A DNA stretch of 64,000 nt. Origin: Cellulosilyticum lentocellum DSM 5427 (GTDB lineage Bacteria; Bacillota; Clostridia; Lachnospirales; Cellulosilyticaceae). Both the position numbers and the translations under genes were made by a program. The DNA lies in assembly GCF_000178835.2 (NCBI RefSeq), contig NC_015275.1:1571001-1635000 (forward strand). The letters are read 5' to 3'. Below the pieces are notes generated by a model. That model did no database searches, had not been told where the DNA came from, and worked only from the letters and a program-made list of their open reading frames with translations. Every line of letters begins with the position of its first letter. The stretch's first letter is position 1. Positions 9,062 through 17,982 of the stretch are shown here, piece after piece.

Positions 9062-9187
9062 CTAGGGAAGTATTTCCTGCCGTATTCAGGAGGGTACTCA
9101 GCTGACATGTTTTTTTGTCAGCGCCGAAGGAAAGCTAGGGTTCCCTAGCGGAAGAAATGTGGACACTAGTCCACTTTCTTGCTAACA
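9062..9187 (+). ncRNA. Structured intergenic element of unknown class
   Basis: Between the kinase terminator and the next gene lie several stable hairpins: GCTGACA/TGTCAGC (9101-9122), GCTAGGG/CCCTAGC (9134-9149) and AAGAAA-GTGGAC/GTCCAC-TTTCTT (9152-9180). A CTAGGGAA at 9062-9069 can also pair with TTCCCTAG at 9141-9148 and would close the whole element. That competes with the second hairpin, as a switch would. I could not match it to a riboswitch family. The last hairpin has no T-run. The rest of the gap to 9363 is AT-rich and shows nothing else. Strand and function are inferred from the downstream gene. Confidence 0.4.
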
Positions 9188-9363
9188 ACCTAACAACCTT
9201 TTAGTTACTTGTAAAAGTTAAAGTGTTTGCCTAATAAAAAAGAATATAATAACTGATAAACAAAATAGATTGTATAATAATAAAATTTTATAAAAATTTA
9301 AATAATAGGGAACTTATTTATCTTTACTACGTCTAATGAAATAAGATGAAAGGGGGTTATAAA

Positions 9364-11367
9364 ATGAGAAAAAAATTTTTATTGTTAACGGTGATAGCTA
9401 TGTTAGTGCCACAAGTCAGTTTTGCTAATGGAGAGACGCAAGTTTTAGAAGCATTACTAGGAAAAGTTAAGGCTAAAATAGAAGTGCCAGAAGCTTTTAC
9501 AGAGTTTAATTATAATCAATCAGGTGAAGATTATCGTTTCATATGGCAAGATCAAGAGGGTAAGCAGGGAAGTCTATACGTAGAGTGTGAGAGTGATGGG
9601 GACATTCTAAGTTATCGCTTAAATCTATATCATACAAGTGATAGCACTTTAGCAAAGATTGATTGGGAAACAGGAAAGGCTAAAGCAGAATCTTTTTTAA
9701 ATCAAGTAGTACCTGAATATGCCAAAGCTTTAGTATTAAGAGAAAGAACGGCACCAAGTAGTGATTATGACTATACTTATGTATATGATTTATATCATGA
9801 GGGAGTTAAAGTATTTAATCAGGTTATTTATGTTAACGTTAGCAAAGAGACAGGTGAAATAAGGAGTTTTTCAGGAATAGATTTCTCTGAGCGTACGTAT
9901 AATACCAGTCAGCCAAAGATTACTCTAGAACAAGCAGAAGTAAGTTATCTAAAACAAATGGACTTACCAGCACTTTATAAAACCTATTATGATTGGAAAA
10001 CCGAAGAGAAAAGTAGCTTTTTAGTTTACAAACTCCATAATGGAGAGAGGAAGGGGATAGATGCAGCTACAGGTGCATTAGTAGTCCATTATAAAGATGA
10101 AGACAATGAGTTATATAAAGAAGCAGCTACGGAGGAAAGTCAGTCCATTACAGCTAAAAATGATAGTGGTGCTTCAGGTTTAACACCTTCTGAGAGAAAA
10201 GCAGTAGAGGAAACAAAAGGATTATTGGGCGTAGAAGTGATTCTTGACAAGGTAGCTAAGCATTTTCCACGTGTGAAATCAGCTACAGTCAGCAGAAATA
10301 ATCTTTATAAGCAGCAGGAAACTTATGTAAGGCAAATAGTTCTAAAGGATGAGGTTAATAAGACAAATGTTAGTTTAACGGTGGATGCTAAAACAGCAGA
10401 GATAGAAAATTATTACTTTTGGAGTAGTACGTCACCAGAAACGGCTCAGTATCACTGGAGTGAAAAAGAAGCAGCCTCATTTTTAAGTCAAGTGGCACCA
10501 CAGCAATTTAAAGAAACGAAGTTAATAGAAGATGATTATACAAATGAAGACATGACTACAACAAACTATTATTATGGACGCTTAGTAAATCATTTATTGG
10601 TAGACGGAGAGGGATTAAGTATTACCTATGACCAACGTTTAGGGGAGGTCACGTCTTACTCTAAGAACTGGAGTCAAATGAGTTTTAAATCACCAGAGGG
10701 AATGATGAGTAAGGAAAGCGCGGTTAAAAATATAGGCTTAGAGTTAGTTTATATGGAAACAGATCAAGGGGTCTATCGTTTAGCATATACCACCAGAGAG
10801 AGCTATATGCTTTTAGATGCTTTTACCGGCAAGGAAGTAGATTATTCAGGAAAAGTAATTGAGGAAGAAGCACAAAAGTTTTATACTGACTTAAAGGGAC
10901 ACCCAAAAGAAGTATTGATTAAGAAGTTATTTGATAGTGGTATTTATTTAAAAGGAGAAAAGCTAAAACCAGATATGCCTGTTTCTGAAGAAGATTTTTT
11001 AAATCTTTTATGCCAAGTAACACAAGGCTATGAGCTTGATGAAAATGAAAATGTGAGTGAGTGGTATAAAGAAATTACGGGTAAAGCAACTATTGAAAAG
11101 AAACAAACTTTAACAAGAGAAAATGCTGTTTATTATATGATTAATGCAACTACCTATAAAAAAATAGCAGGAGTTTCTGAGTTATATGTGTATCCTTTTG
11201 ATGATAAGCAATATGATGAAGCATTGAAAGGCTATATAAGTTTAGCTTATGGTCTGAAGTTGATTCAAAAAGATGAAGAAGGTTTATTTAGACCAGAAGA
11301 TAGACTAACTAGAGCCGAAGCTTTAGAAATGATGTATTATTTGCTATTGAGTACAGAAACTGAATAA
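9364..11367 (+). CDS. Secreted protein with YcdB/YcdC-type (PepSY-like) repeats and C-terminal SLH domain
   Basis: A 667-residue exported protein. The signal peptide MRKKFLLLTVIAMLVPQVSFA is followed by two long related segments (about 25-260 and 285-500). Each has the pattern of a beta-rich YcdB/YcdC or PepSY-like unit: a YxWxxEKA-like start, then YDLYHEGVKVFNQ or YYGRLVNHLLVDGEG, then IDAATG or LDAFTGKEV. The C-terminal 170 residues hold an SLH domain ending in GLFRPEDRLTRAEALEMMYYLL. The start at 9364 follows AAAGGGGG at 7-base spacing. Likely a surface protein bound to cell-wall polymer. Its role is not known. Confidence 0.75.
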   Translation: MRKKFLLLTVIAMLVPQVSFANGETQVLEALLGKVKAKIEVPEAFTEFNYNQSGEDYRFIWQDQEGKQGSLYVECESDGDILSYRLNLYHTSDSTLAKIDWETGKAKAESFLNQVVPEYAKALVLRERTAPSSDYDYTYVYDLYHEGVKVFNQVIYVNVSKETGEIRSFSGIDFSERTYNTSQPKITLEQAEVSYLKQMDLPALYKTYYDWKTEEKSSFLVYKLHNGERKGIDAATGALVVHYKDEDNELYKEAATEESQSITAKNDSGASGLTPSERKAVEETKGLLGVEVILDKVAKHFPRVKSATVSRNNLYKQQETYVRQIVLKDEVNKTNVSLTVDAKTAEIENYYFWSSTSPETAQYHWSEKEAASFLSQVAPQQFKETKLIEDDYTNEDMTTTNYYYGRLVNHLLVDGEGLSITYDQRLGEVTSYSKNWSQMSFKSPEGMMSKESAVKNIGLELVYMETDQGVYRLAYTTRESYMLLDAFTGKEVDYSGKVIEEEAQKFYTDLKGHPKEVLIKKLFDSGIYLKGEKLKPDMPVSEEDFLNLLCQVTQGYELDENENVSEWYKEITGKATIEKKQTLTRENAVYYMINATTYKKIAGVSELYVYPFDDKQYDEALKGYISLAYGLKLIQKDEEGLFRPEDRLTRAEALEMMYYLLLSTETE

Positions 11368-11374
11368 TAGCATG

Positions 11375-11416
11375 AAAAAGGAATTAGAAGAGTAGAAGCC
11401 TTCTAGTTCCTTTTAT
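11375..11416 (+). terminator. Intrinsic terminator after the YcdB/SLH gene
   Basis: AAAAGGAA and TAGAAG, separated by a mismatch, pair with CTTCTA and TTCCTTTT, giving a long stem followed by a T-rich tail. It starts just after the stop codon. Confidence 0.75.
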
Positions 11417-11477
11417 ATTTCTGAAATTTATCTCCCGATTAATAATATGCTATAATGGAGTCAAGGAGAGTAGAAAA

Positions 11478-12113
11478 ATGAAAACAATTACAAAAATTAG
11501 CAGACAACAAAATGGAGAACGTTACAATATCTTTTTAGATGAAGTATTCTTTTGCGGCGTTACAGAAGACACGCTGATTCGTATGAATTTGAAAAAAGGT
11601 GCAAAAATAGATGAAGAAGCTTTAAAAGCTTTAGAGGAAGAAGAAAGTAAAAACAGGTGTTTTTCCTACGCTATTTATCTTTTGGGTAGACAGAACTATT
11701 TTGAAAAGGTTTTAGTAGAGAAACTCAAAAGGAAAGAGTATAGTGAAGAAGATATTCAGTATACATTAGAAAAACTAAGATACTATAATTATTTAGATGA
11801 TAGTAGATTAACAGAAGCCTTTGTAAGGGATAAAAAAAGATTTTCTAAAAAGGGCCCCAGATATATTGCAGAGGCCTTAAGAAATAAGGGTGTTTCCCAG
11901 GAACAAATTACAAAAGCTTTAGAAGAGAATTATAGCACTGAAGAAGCTTATGAGAATTGTATTGGCATAGCGGAGAAAAAACTTGAATATTATAAAAAGA
12001 AAACAGACGACTTGTATCAGCTAAAGAGCAAGCTGTATGCTTTTTTAGCACAAAGAGGTTTTTCTTCTGAGGTGATTAAGCGTACCATAGAAGAGTTAAC
12101 AAAAGATGAATAA
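11478..12113 (+). CDS. recX: Regulatory protein RecX
   Basis: A 211-residue, highly charged, all-helical protein of the RecX family, which modulates RecA filament growth. The family pattern of three-helix repeats is visible: YAIYLLGRQNYFEKVLVEKLKRKEYSEEDI, then LRYYNYLDDSRLTEAFVRDKKRFSKKGPRYI, and RGFSSEVIKRTIEEL at the end. The KxYSxxxI and YLDDxRxAxxxV elements are typical. It is followed with overlap by ogt, forming a small DNA-repair operon. There is no recA next to it. Confidence 0.85.
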   Translation: MKTITKISRQQNGERYNIFLDEVFFCGVTEDTLIRMNLKKGAKIDEEALKALEEEESKNRCFSYAIYLLGRQNYFEKVLVEKLKRKEYSEEDIQYTLEKLRYYNYLDDSRLTEAFVRDKKRFSKKGPRYIAEALRNKGVSQEQITKALEENYSTEEAYENCIGIAEKKLEYYKKKTDDLYQLKSKLYAFLAQRGFSSEVIKRTIEELTKDE

Positions 12114-12624
12114 AGTAGAGGTGGATAAGGTGAGAAGAGGTTATACAATTTATGAATCTTCTTTATTAGGACCTATTGGCATAGTGGTTTGCGAGAAAGG
12201 TGTAGAAGCTATTTTCTTAAAGGAAGATGGCTTTAAAGCCTATCAAAAAACAAATCCTGATTTAGAAAGAGATGAAATGTTGTGTGGTGAAGCAAAAAAG
12301 CAAATAGAGGAATATTTTAAGGGAGAACGTCAAGTATTTCAGTTAGATTTGGTAGTAGAAGGAACGACTTTTCAAAAAAAAGTATGGGAAGGCTTAAAAC
12401 AAATTTCTTATGGAGAGACTATTAGTTATAAGGAATTAGCTGAAAGAATTGGGAATCCTAAAGCGCAAAGAGCAGTAGGAGGAGCTAATGGCGCTAATCC
12501 TATACCACTTATTGTGCCCTGCCACCGTGTTATTGGTAAGAATGGCAAAATGGTAGGTTTTATGGGGGATCAAATAGATATTAAAGAGAAGCTATTGGCT
12601 CATGAACTGAAGTATAAGTCATAA
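12106..12624 (+). CDS. ogt: Methylated-DNA--protein-cysteine S-methyltransferase
   Basis: Removes methyl groups from O6-methylguanine (and O4-methylthymine) by transfer to its own cysteine. The suicide site is PCHRVIG, with Cys139. The preceding GxxSYxELAxRIGNPKAxRAVGGAN stretch is the DNA-binding helix-turn-helix with the arginine finger. It overlaps the recX stop by 8 bases. The ATG at 12106 has little ribosome-site support. The in-frame GTG at 12130 follows GAGGTGG at 5-base spacing and may be the true start, giving 164 residues. Either way the domain is complete. Confidence 0.9.
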   Translation: MNKVEVDKVRRGYTIYESSLLGPIGIVVCEKGVEAIFLKEDGFKAYQKTNPDLERDEMLCGEAKKQIEEYFKGERQVFQLDLVVEGTTFQKKVWEGLKQISYGETISYKELAERIGNPKAQRAVGGANGANPIPLIVPCHRVIGKNGKMVGFMGDQIDIKEKLLAHELKYKS

Positions 12625-12632
12625 ATGAGAGT

Positions 12633-13520
12633 GTGAGGAAAAAGATATTGTTAAAGTTAATAAAGGCGGTCATTAGATTTGTGCGGTGGGTAATTAGTAT
12701 TAGTGTTACCTTAGTACTCATTGCGGCAGGTATCTATATTTATGCAAGATACATAGAGCCGGAACTTCTTATTATAAAAGAAGAAAAGCTAGTTACACAA
12801 AGTATAAGCATACCAAAGGACACTTTGAAAATTGTACAATTTAGCGATGTTCACTTAGGGGAAGACTTTACCATTACCGATTTGAAACGTGTAGTAGAAC
12901 GAATCAATGGACTTAAGCCAGATTTGATTATTTTTACGGGTGATTTAATAGACGATAATAAGGGTTTTACAGAAGTAGAAGAAGCCAGTGTACTTTTAGG
13001 GCAGCTTCAAGCAACTTATGGGAAGTTTGCAGTTTATGGTAATCATGACCATGGAGGAAATGGCACTAAAAGATATGCTAAAATATTAGCCGCAGCTGAG
13101 TTTAAGCTTTTGGTCAATGACAATCAATATGTTACTTTAGAAAATGGGGAACGTATTCATTTAATAGGTATTGATGATAAACTTTTAGGAACGGTAAATA
13201 TCGAAAAAGCTATGGAAGGAATCCAAAAGTCTAACTATAATTTATTTATTTCACATGCACCTGACGTGGCAGATGAAGTGACAGGTTATCCTATTGACTT
13301 GCAGCTTTCAGGACATAGTCATGGTGGGCAAGTGCGAATTCCTTTTGTAGGAGCTCCTTTTACACCACCTTATGCCAATAAATATATTAAAGGTAAATAT
13401 ACATTTGAAGAGAATGAACGTATGGTGTTATACGTAAATTCTGGAATAGGAACCAGTCAAGTACGATATCGTCTTGGCAATATTCCGGAAATCACCTGTT
13501 TTTTAATAAGTAACTCTTAA
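12633..13520 (+). CDS. Membrane-anchored metallophosphoesterase (YkuE/YaeI type)
   Basis: A 295-residue calcineurin-like phosphoesterase. One N-terminal membrane helix (about 17-40) is followed by the metal-binding motifs SDVHLG (71-76), GDLIDD (103-108), GNHDH (136-140), SHAPD (207-211) and GHSHGGQ (227-233). This order is that of YkuE-like enzymes, thought to act on phospholipid or cell-envelope phosphoesters. The start is probably GTG at 12633, although a TTG five codons later has a better placed GAGG. It is 9 bases after ogt and probably co-transcribed with it. Confidence 0.85.
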   Translation: MRKKILLKLIKAVIRFVRWVISISVTLVLIAAGIYIYARYIEPELLIIKEEKLVTQSISIPKDTLKIVQFSDVHLGEDFTITDLKRVVERINGLKPDLIIFTGDLIDDNKGFTEVEEASVLLGQLQATYGKFAVYGNHDHGGNGTKRYAKILAAAEFKLLVNDNQYVTLENGERIHLIGIDDKLLGTVNIEKAMEGIQKSNYNLFISHAPDVADEVTGYPIDLQLSGHSHGGQVRIPFVGAPFTPPYANKYIKGKYTFEENERMVLYVNSGIGTSQVRYRLGNIPEITCFLISNS

Positions 13521-13577
13521 ACAAGAATGAGATGCAAATAAATAACTAACTAATAGTAAAATAGCTTGTAAGCGCTT

Positions 13578-13614
13578 AAAAGAGTTGTTGAATTGATATA
13601 ACAGCTCTTTTTTT
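13578..13614 (+). terminator. Intrinsic terminator
   Basis: AAAAGAG-TTGTT pairs with AACAG-CTCTTTT, allowing one G-U pair, and is followed by seven Ts. It ends the recX-ogt-phosphoesterase unit. Confidence 0.7.
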
Positions 13615-13644
13615 ATGTGAAAAAATGATTAAAATAAGCGTTGA

Positions 13645-13664
13645 TTATGAATAAAAATACAATT
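13645..13664 (+). promoter_or_regulatory. Putative ArgR/AhrC operator (ARG box)
   Basis: The sequence ATGAATAAAAATACA at about 13647 differs by one base from the ARG-box core TGAATAAAAATTCA used by ArgR/AhrC repressors. A second, weaker TTCATAAAAAT follows at 13668. It lies about 110 bases upstream of argJ, in the AT-rich promoter region. It fits arginine repression of argJBD but rests on the motif alone. Confidence 0.5.
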
Positions 13665-13775
13665 TTGTTCATAAAAATAGAAAAAAGGTATTGAAATAAA
13701 ATAAAAAATATTTATAATTATAAACATAATAAAAGTTTTTTCGTTAAGTGTATAAATAGATATGGAGGGATTCGG

Positions 13776-14996
13776 ATGAGATTAATACAAGGAAGCATTA
13801 CAGCACCAAAAGGGTTTAAAGCAAATGGAGAGCATATTGGTATTAAGAACAAAAAGAAAGATTTAGCGATTATTTATAGTGAAACACCTTGTACGTATGC
13901 AGGTGCATTCACACAAAATGTAGTAAAAGCAGCACCAGTACTTTGGGATCAAATGGTTTTAAATGAAGGAGAAAAGGTGCATGCCATTGTGGTTAATAGT
14001 GGTAATGCTAATGCTGCAACAGGAGTACAAGGGGAAAAAGATACAGAGGAGATGGCAAGTCTAGTTGCAGAGGCCTTTAATATTGATAAAAAGCAAGTCT
14101 TAGTATGTTCTACGGGTGTTATTGGTGTAGATTTACCAATGGAGGTTTTAAGAAAAGGTATTGGTCCAGTAGCAGTTAAAGTAAGTGCAACTCATGAAGG
14201 AGGAGAAGCTGCTTCAGATGCCATCTTAACAACGGACTTAGTTAAGAAAACCATTGCTTTAGAAGAAAACATTAATGGTACGACGATTACTGTAGGCGGT
14301 ATGGGTAAAGGTTCAGGTATGATTCATCCTAATATGGCAACTATGCTAGGGTTTATTACAACTGATGTTAATATCACTAAAGAGATGCTTCAAAAAGCAC
14401 TGAAGAAAGCAATCGATACCTCCTTTAACATGATTACAGTTGATGGGGATACAAGTACTAATGACTCGGTGCTTGTTTTAGCCAATGGGATGGCAGGCAA
14501 CCCAGTTATTGATCAAGAAGGAGAAGCTTTTGATAAGTTTTATGCAGCGTTATATGAAGTATGTAAATATATTGCTATTTCAATCGTTAAAGATGGCGAA
14601 GGTGCTACTAAGTTATTAGAAGTTAATTTAGAAGGTGTTAAGAGCTTTGAAGATGGTAAATGCATTGCTAAAAGTATTTTAACTTCTAATTTAGTTAAAA
14701 CAGCATTCTTTGGAGAAGATGCTAACTGGGGAAGAATCTTTTGTGCTATGGGATACTCAGGTATTAGCTTTGACCCTGCAAAAGTAGATATTAGCATAGA
14801 AAGTATTGCTGGCAATGTAGCAATGCTCAAACAAGGCTTACCTGTTAAATTTAGTGAAGAAAAAGCTAAAGAAGTACTAGAAGAAAATGAAATAAAAATT
14901 CTCGTGACCATGGGTGAAGGAAAAGAAAGTGTAACAGCTTGGGGCTGTGATTTAAGCTATGATTACGTAAAAATTAATGGGGATTATAGAAGCTAA
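13776..14996 (+). CDS. argJ: Bifunctional glutamate N-acetyltransferase / ornithine acetyltransferase
   Basis: Recycles the acetyl group from N-acetylornithine to glutamate, and in bifunctional forms also uses acetyl-CoA, in arginine synthesis. It is 406 aa, the family length. The self-cleavage site is in KGSGMIHPNMATMLGF, between Ala188 and Thr189, and Thr189 becomes the nucleophile of the beta chain. VNSGNANAATG near residue 73 forms the oxyanion-hole region. The chain ends in the characteristic YDYVKINGDYRS. First gene of argJ-argB-argD. argC, argF and carbamoyl-phosphate synthase genes are not in the window. Confidence 0.95.
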   Translation: MRLIQGSITAPKGFKANGEHIGIKNKKKDLAIIYSETPCTYAGAFTQNVVKAAPVLWDQMVLNEGEKVHAIVVNSGNANAATGVQGEKDTEEMASLVAEAFNIDKKQVLVCSTGVIGVDLPMEVLRKGIGPVAVKVSATHEGGEAASDAILTTDLVKKTIALEENINGTTITVGGMGKGSGMIHPNMATMLGFITTDVNITKEMLQKALKKAIDTSFNMITVDGDTSTNDSVLVLANGMAGNPVIDQEGEAFDKFYAALYEVCKYIAISIVKDGEGATKLLEVNLEGVKSFEDGKCIAKSILTSNLVKTAFFGEDANWGRIFCAMGYSGISFDPAKVDISIESIAGNVAMLKQGLPVKFSEEKAKEVLEENEIKILVTMGEGKESVTAWGCDLSYDYVKINGDYRS

Positions 14997-15035
14997 ATAT
15001 TGGGAAAATAGAATTGACCTTAGGGGGATTTAATA

Positions 15036-15905
15036 ATGAATGATGGTTTAGAAAAAGCAAAAGTTTTAATAGATGCATTACCTTATATTAGAGAGTTTAA
15101 TGGCAATACAGTTGTCATTAAATATGGTGGCAGTGCCATGTTAGATCCAGAAATTAATAAGACGATTGTACAGGATATCGTACTTCTCAAATTAGTAGGT
15201 TTAAAACCAGTCATTGTTCATGGTGGGGGACCTGAAATTAATAATATGCTTAAACGTTTAGATATCCAGTCTGAGTTTATTAATGGACTTCGTGTGACAA
15301 CCAAAGAAACCATGGAAGTTGTGGAAATGGTATTAGCAGGTAAGGTGAATAAACAAATCGTAGAAATGATTTCAGGGCAAGGGGGCTGCCCTGTTGGGTT
15401 AACAGGTAAAGATGGTAAGATTTTAAGAGCTAAAAAGCTCAATAAAGATGGTGTAGATTTAGGTTTTGTAGGGGAAATTGAAAAAGTGAATACAAGGCTC
15501 ATAAAATCTTTAATTGATAATGATTTTATTCCTATTATTGCACCTATTGGATCAGATGAAGAAGGGAATACGTATAACATTAATGCAGATTATGCTGCAG
15601 TTGCTATTGCAGGCGCACTTAATGCACAAAAATTAGTATTTCTTACAGACGTCGAGGGAGTATTAAAGGATAAAGATGATCCAAAGTCACTGATCTCTTT
15701 CTTAAGTGATAGTGAGGCTAAAAAGTATATTGAATCAGGTATTATTGCAGGTGGTATGATTCCAAAAGTTGAATGTTGTATGGAAGCAATAGAAGAAGGT
15801 GTTTCTATGGTGCATATTCTAGATGGTCGAAAAAAACATGCACTCATTCTAGAAATTTATACACCTAACGGTATTGGTACTATGATGTATAAAAAGGAGG
15901 CATAG
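15036..15905 (+). CDS. argB: Acetylglutamate kinase
   Basis: Phosphorylates N-acetylglutamate, the second step of arginine synthesis. It is 289 aa. The amino-acid kinase fold is marked by VIKYGGSAM near residue 27, the substrate loop HGGGPEINNML near 69, GLTGKDG, NINADYAA and GGMIPKVECC near the end. The ribosome site AGGGGG precedes the ATG. The start lies 39 bases after argJ and the stop 2 bases before argD. Whether the enzyme is feedback-inhibited by arginine cannot be told by eye. Confidence 0.95.
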   Translation: MNDGLEKAKVLIDALPYIREFNGNTVVIKYGGSAMLDPEINKTIVQDIVLLKLVGLKPVIVHGGGPEINNMLKRLDIQSEFINGLRVTTKETMEVVEMVLAGKVNKQIVEMISGQGGCPVGLTGKDGKILRAKKLNKDGVDLGFVGEIEKVNTRLIKSLIDNDFIPIIAPIGSDEEGNTYNINADYAAVAIAGALNAQKLVFLTDVEGVLKDKDDPKSLISFLSDSEAKKYIESGIIAGGMIPKVECCMEAIEEGVSMVHILDGRKKHALILEIYTPNGIGTMMYKKEA

Positions 15906-15907
15906 GA

Positions 15908-17086
15908 ATGGAGCAACTGGTTAATGAAGGCGAAAAATATATCATGCATACTTATGGACGTTTTCCATTAGTACTTGAACATGGAGAAGGCGTTTATTTA
16001 TATGATGAAAAGGGTAAAAAGTATTTGGATATGTACGCAGGAATAGCTGTTAATGCATTAGGATATGCACATCCTACGCTTACTGCAGCATTACAGGAGC
16101 AAGTAGAGAAAATGATGCATGTCTCTAATTATTACTATACAAAGAATTTAATAGAAGCTTCTAAGCTTTTAGTAGAAAATTCACCTTTTGATAAGGTTTT
16201 CTTCTGTAATAGTGGTGCTGAGGCCAATGAAGGAGCTTTAAAACTAGCGAAAAAATATGGTAAATTAAAAAGTGAAGATAAAGTACAGATTATTGCTATG
16301 AAGAAATCTTTTCATGGTAGAACCCATGGTGCTTTAGCAGTGACAGGCCAAGAAAAGTATCAAAAGAGTTTTATGCCACTTATACCTAATGTAAGCTACG
16401 CAGATTATAATGATATTGATAGCTTAAAAGCCATTATGAGTGATAAAACTTGTGCAGTAATTTTAGAGGTCATTCAAGGAGAAGGCGGTATTATTCCCGG
16501 AGATCCTGCTTACTTACAAGCAGTAGAAGCGCTTTGTAAAGCTAATGACGCACTTCTAATTGTAGATGAAGTACAAACAGGCATTGGACGAACAGGCACC
16601 TTATTTGCTTTTGAACAATTTGGCATTAATCCAGATATAGTAACCATGGCAAAAGGACTTGGCGCTGGTGTTCCTATTGGTGCTATGGCATGTACCAGTA
16701 AAGCAGATGTACTGGTTCCAGGAGATCATGCTTCTACCTTTGGAGGGAACCCACTGGTGACAGCAGCTGCTAAGGTGGTTTTAAAAGAACTTACAGTTAA
16801 TCATTTACTGGACCATGTGAAAGAAGTGGGGGCATACCTTAAAGGAGAACTCCTTAAACTCCAAAAAGAGTTTGACTGTATAAAAGAAGTAAGAGGACTC
16901 GGTATGATGTTAGGTATGGAATTGACTCTGCTAGCTTTAGAGGTAGAGAAGAAATGTATGGATAAAGGCATGTTAGTAGTTGGTGCTGGGGAAAAGGTTG
17001 TTCGTTTTGTACCACCACTTATTATAGAAAAAGCACATGTAGATGAAGCTATAGCTATTTTAAAAAGTGTTTTGTCTGAAATGTAA
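15908..17086 (+). CDS. argD: Acetylornithine aminotransferase
   Basis: PLP enzyme converting N-acetylglutamate semialdehyde to N-acetylornithine. It is 392 aa. Landmarks are NSGAEANEGALKLAKKY (101-117, phosphate-binding), SFHGRTHGAL, IVDEVQTGIGRTG (PLP-ring Asp220) and the PLP lysine in MAKGLGAG (Lys249), followed by STFGGNPL. Class-III aminotransferases resemble one another, but the position 2 bases after argB makes ArgD the natural reading. A hairpin terminator follows the stop. Confidence 0.95.
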   Translation: MEQLVNEGEKYIMHTYGRFPLVLEHGEGVYLYDEKGKKYLDMYAGIAVNALGYAHPTLTAALQEQVEKMMHVSNYYYTKNLIEASKLLVENSPFDKVFFCNSGAEANEGALKLAKKYGKLKSEDKVQIIAMKKSFHGRTHGALAVTGQEKYQKSFMPLIPNVSYADYNDIDSLKAIMSDKTCAVILEVIQGEGGIIPGDPAYLQAVEALCKANDALLIVDEVQTGIGRTGTLFAFEQFGINPDIVTMAKGLGAGVPIGAMACTSKADVLVPGDHASTFGGNPLVTAAAKVVLKELTVNHLLDHVKEVGAYLKGELLKLQKEFDCIKEVRGLGMMLGMELTLLALEVEKKCMDKGMLVVGAGEKVVRFVPPLIIEKAHVDEAIAILKSVLSEM

Positions 17087-17091
17087 GAAAC

Positions 17092-17141
17092 AATAGATGT
17101 ATTTGCCTCTCATAAGTGGTACAATACATCTATTATTTTTA
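17092..17141 (+). terminator. Intrinsic terminator of the arg operon
   Basis: AATAGATGTATT (17092-17103) pairs perfectly with AATACATCTATT (17123-17134), followed by ATTTTTATT. The 12-bp stem encloses a 19-base loop. Confidence 0.75.
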
Positions 17142-17160
17142 TTGAAGAAAGGGAGTTAAC

Positions 17161-17850
17161 ATGTTAGGGACTATTGTTAATACAGTTGCTATTTTAGCAG
17201 GAAGTATAGTCGGTTTATTTTTGAAAGGTGGCATTTCGAAACGTTTTGATGATGCCATTATGAAAGCTTTAGGTTTAAGTGTTTTATACATAGGCATATC
17301 AGGAAGCTTAAAAAGTACAGATACATTGCTACTGATTATATCTTTAATTATTGGTGTCATTATAGGTGAGGCTATTAATTTAGAAAAAGCTCTTAATAGA
17401 CTAGGAGAAAAAATAGAGGCACGTTTTAAAAAGCTCAATAAGGGCGGTAGTATAGCAGAAGGCTTTGTTTCAGCTAGCTTACTATTTTGCATTGGTTCCA
17501 TGGCGATTGTAGGTGCCATTCAAAGTGGGTTAGAGGGCAACCACGAAATGCTTTTTGTAAAGTCCATGCTAGATGGTATTACTTCTATTATTTATGCTTC
17601 TTCCATGGGAATAGGTGTAACTTTTTCAGCAATAGCAGTTTTATTTTATCAAGGGGCAATTACTATTGCAGCAAGTTTTTTAGGTAATGTTTTAACAGAA
17701 GTACAAATTACCAATATTGGGGCTATAGGAAGTGTAGTTATTGTGGCATTAGGATTAAATCTTTTGCAAATTACAAAGATTAAAGTAGCTAACTTCTTGC
17801 CAGCATTATTTATTCCTATGATTTATTACATAGTGCAAAGCTTATTTTAA
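17161..17850 (+). CDS. DUF554 family membrane protein (YdfK/YqgA-like)
   Basis: A 229-residue integral membrane protein with about six hydrophobic helices. It opens MLGTIVNTVAILAGSIVGL and has a conserved IGVIIGEAINLEKALNRLG loop, CIGSMAIVGAIQSGLEGNHEML and IYASSMGIGVTFSA, which together are the DUF554 pattern. The family has a transporter-like fold but no proven substrate. It has its own ribosome site (AAAGGGAG) after the arg-operon terminator and its own terminator, so it is probably monocistronic. Confidence 0.85.
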   Translation: MLGTIVNTVAILAGSIVGLFLKGGISKRFDDAIMKALGLSVLYIGISGSLKSTDTLLLIISLIIGVIIGEAINLEKALNRLGEKIEARFKKLNKGGSIAEGFVSASLLFCIGSMAIVGAIQSGLEGNHEMLFVKSMLDGITSIIYASSMGIGVTFSAIAVLFYQGAITIAASFLGNVLTEVQITNIGAIGSVVIVALGLNLLQITKIKVANFLPALFIPMIYYIVQSLF

Positions 17851-17878
17851 AAAGGATAAAATCTAGATTATAGAAGAT

Positions 17879-17908
17879 AAAAGGTTACTTAATAAGTGGC
17901 CTTTTTTA
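17879..17908 (+). terminator. Intrinsic terminator after the DUF554 gene
   Basis: AAAAGG, TT and ACTT pair with AAGT, GG and CCTTTT (two G-U pairs), followed by further Ts. Confidence 0.7.
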
Positions 17909-17982
17909 CGTTATAAGAGTAAAAATCCAAAAATAAACATATAACTAAGATGAAAAAAGACATCTAGGAGGTTTATTATAGC

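Noticed and set aside
9134-9187. Guanidine-I (ykkC) riboswitch, because of CTAGGGTTCC
   Set aside because: In this sequence CTAGGGTTCCCTAG is a simple hairpin, and the expected ACTGGTCCGAGAG and ACGGGACAAAAGCCCGGGAG-like parts are absent.
14540-15847. Long minus-strand frames opposite argJ and argB
   Set aside because: They are antisense frames to strongly conserved genes and show no family motif or ribosome site.
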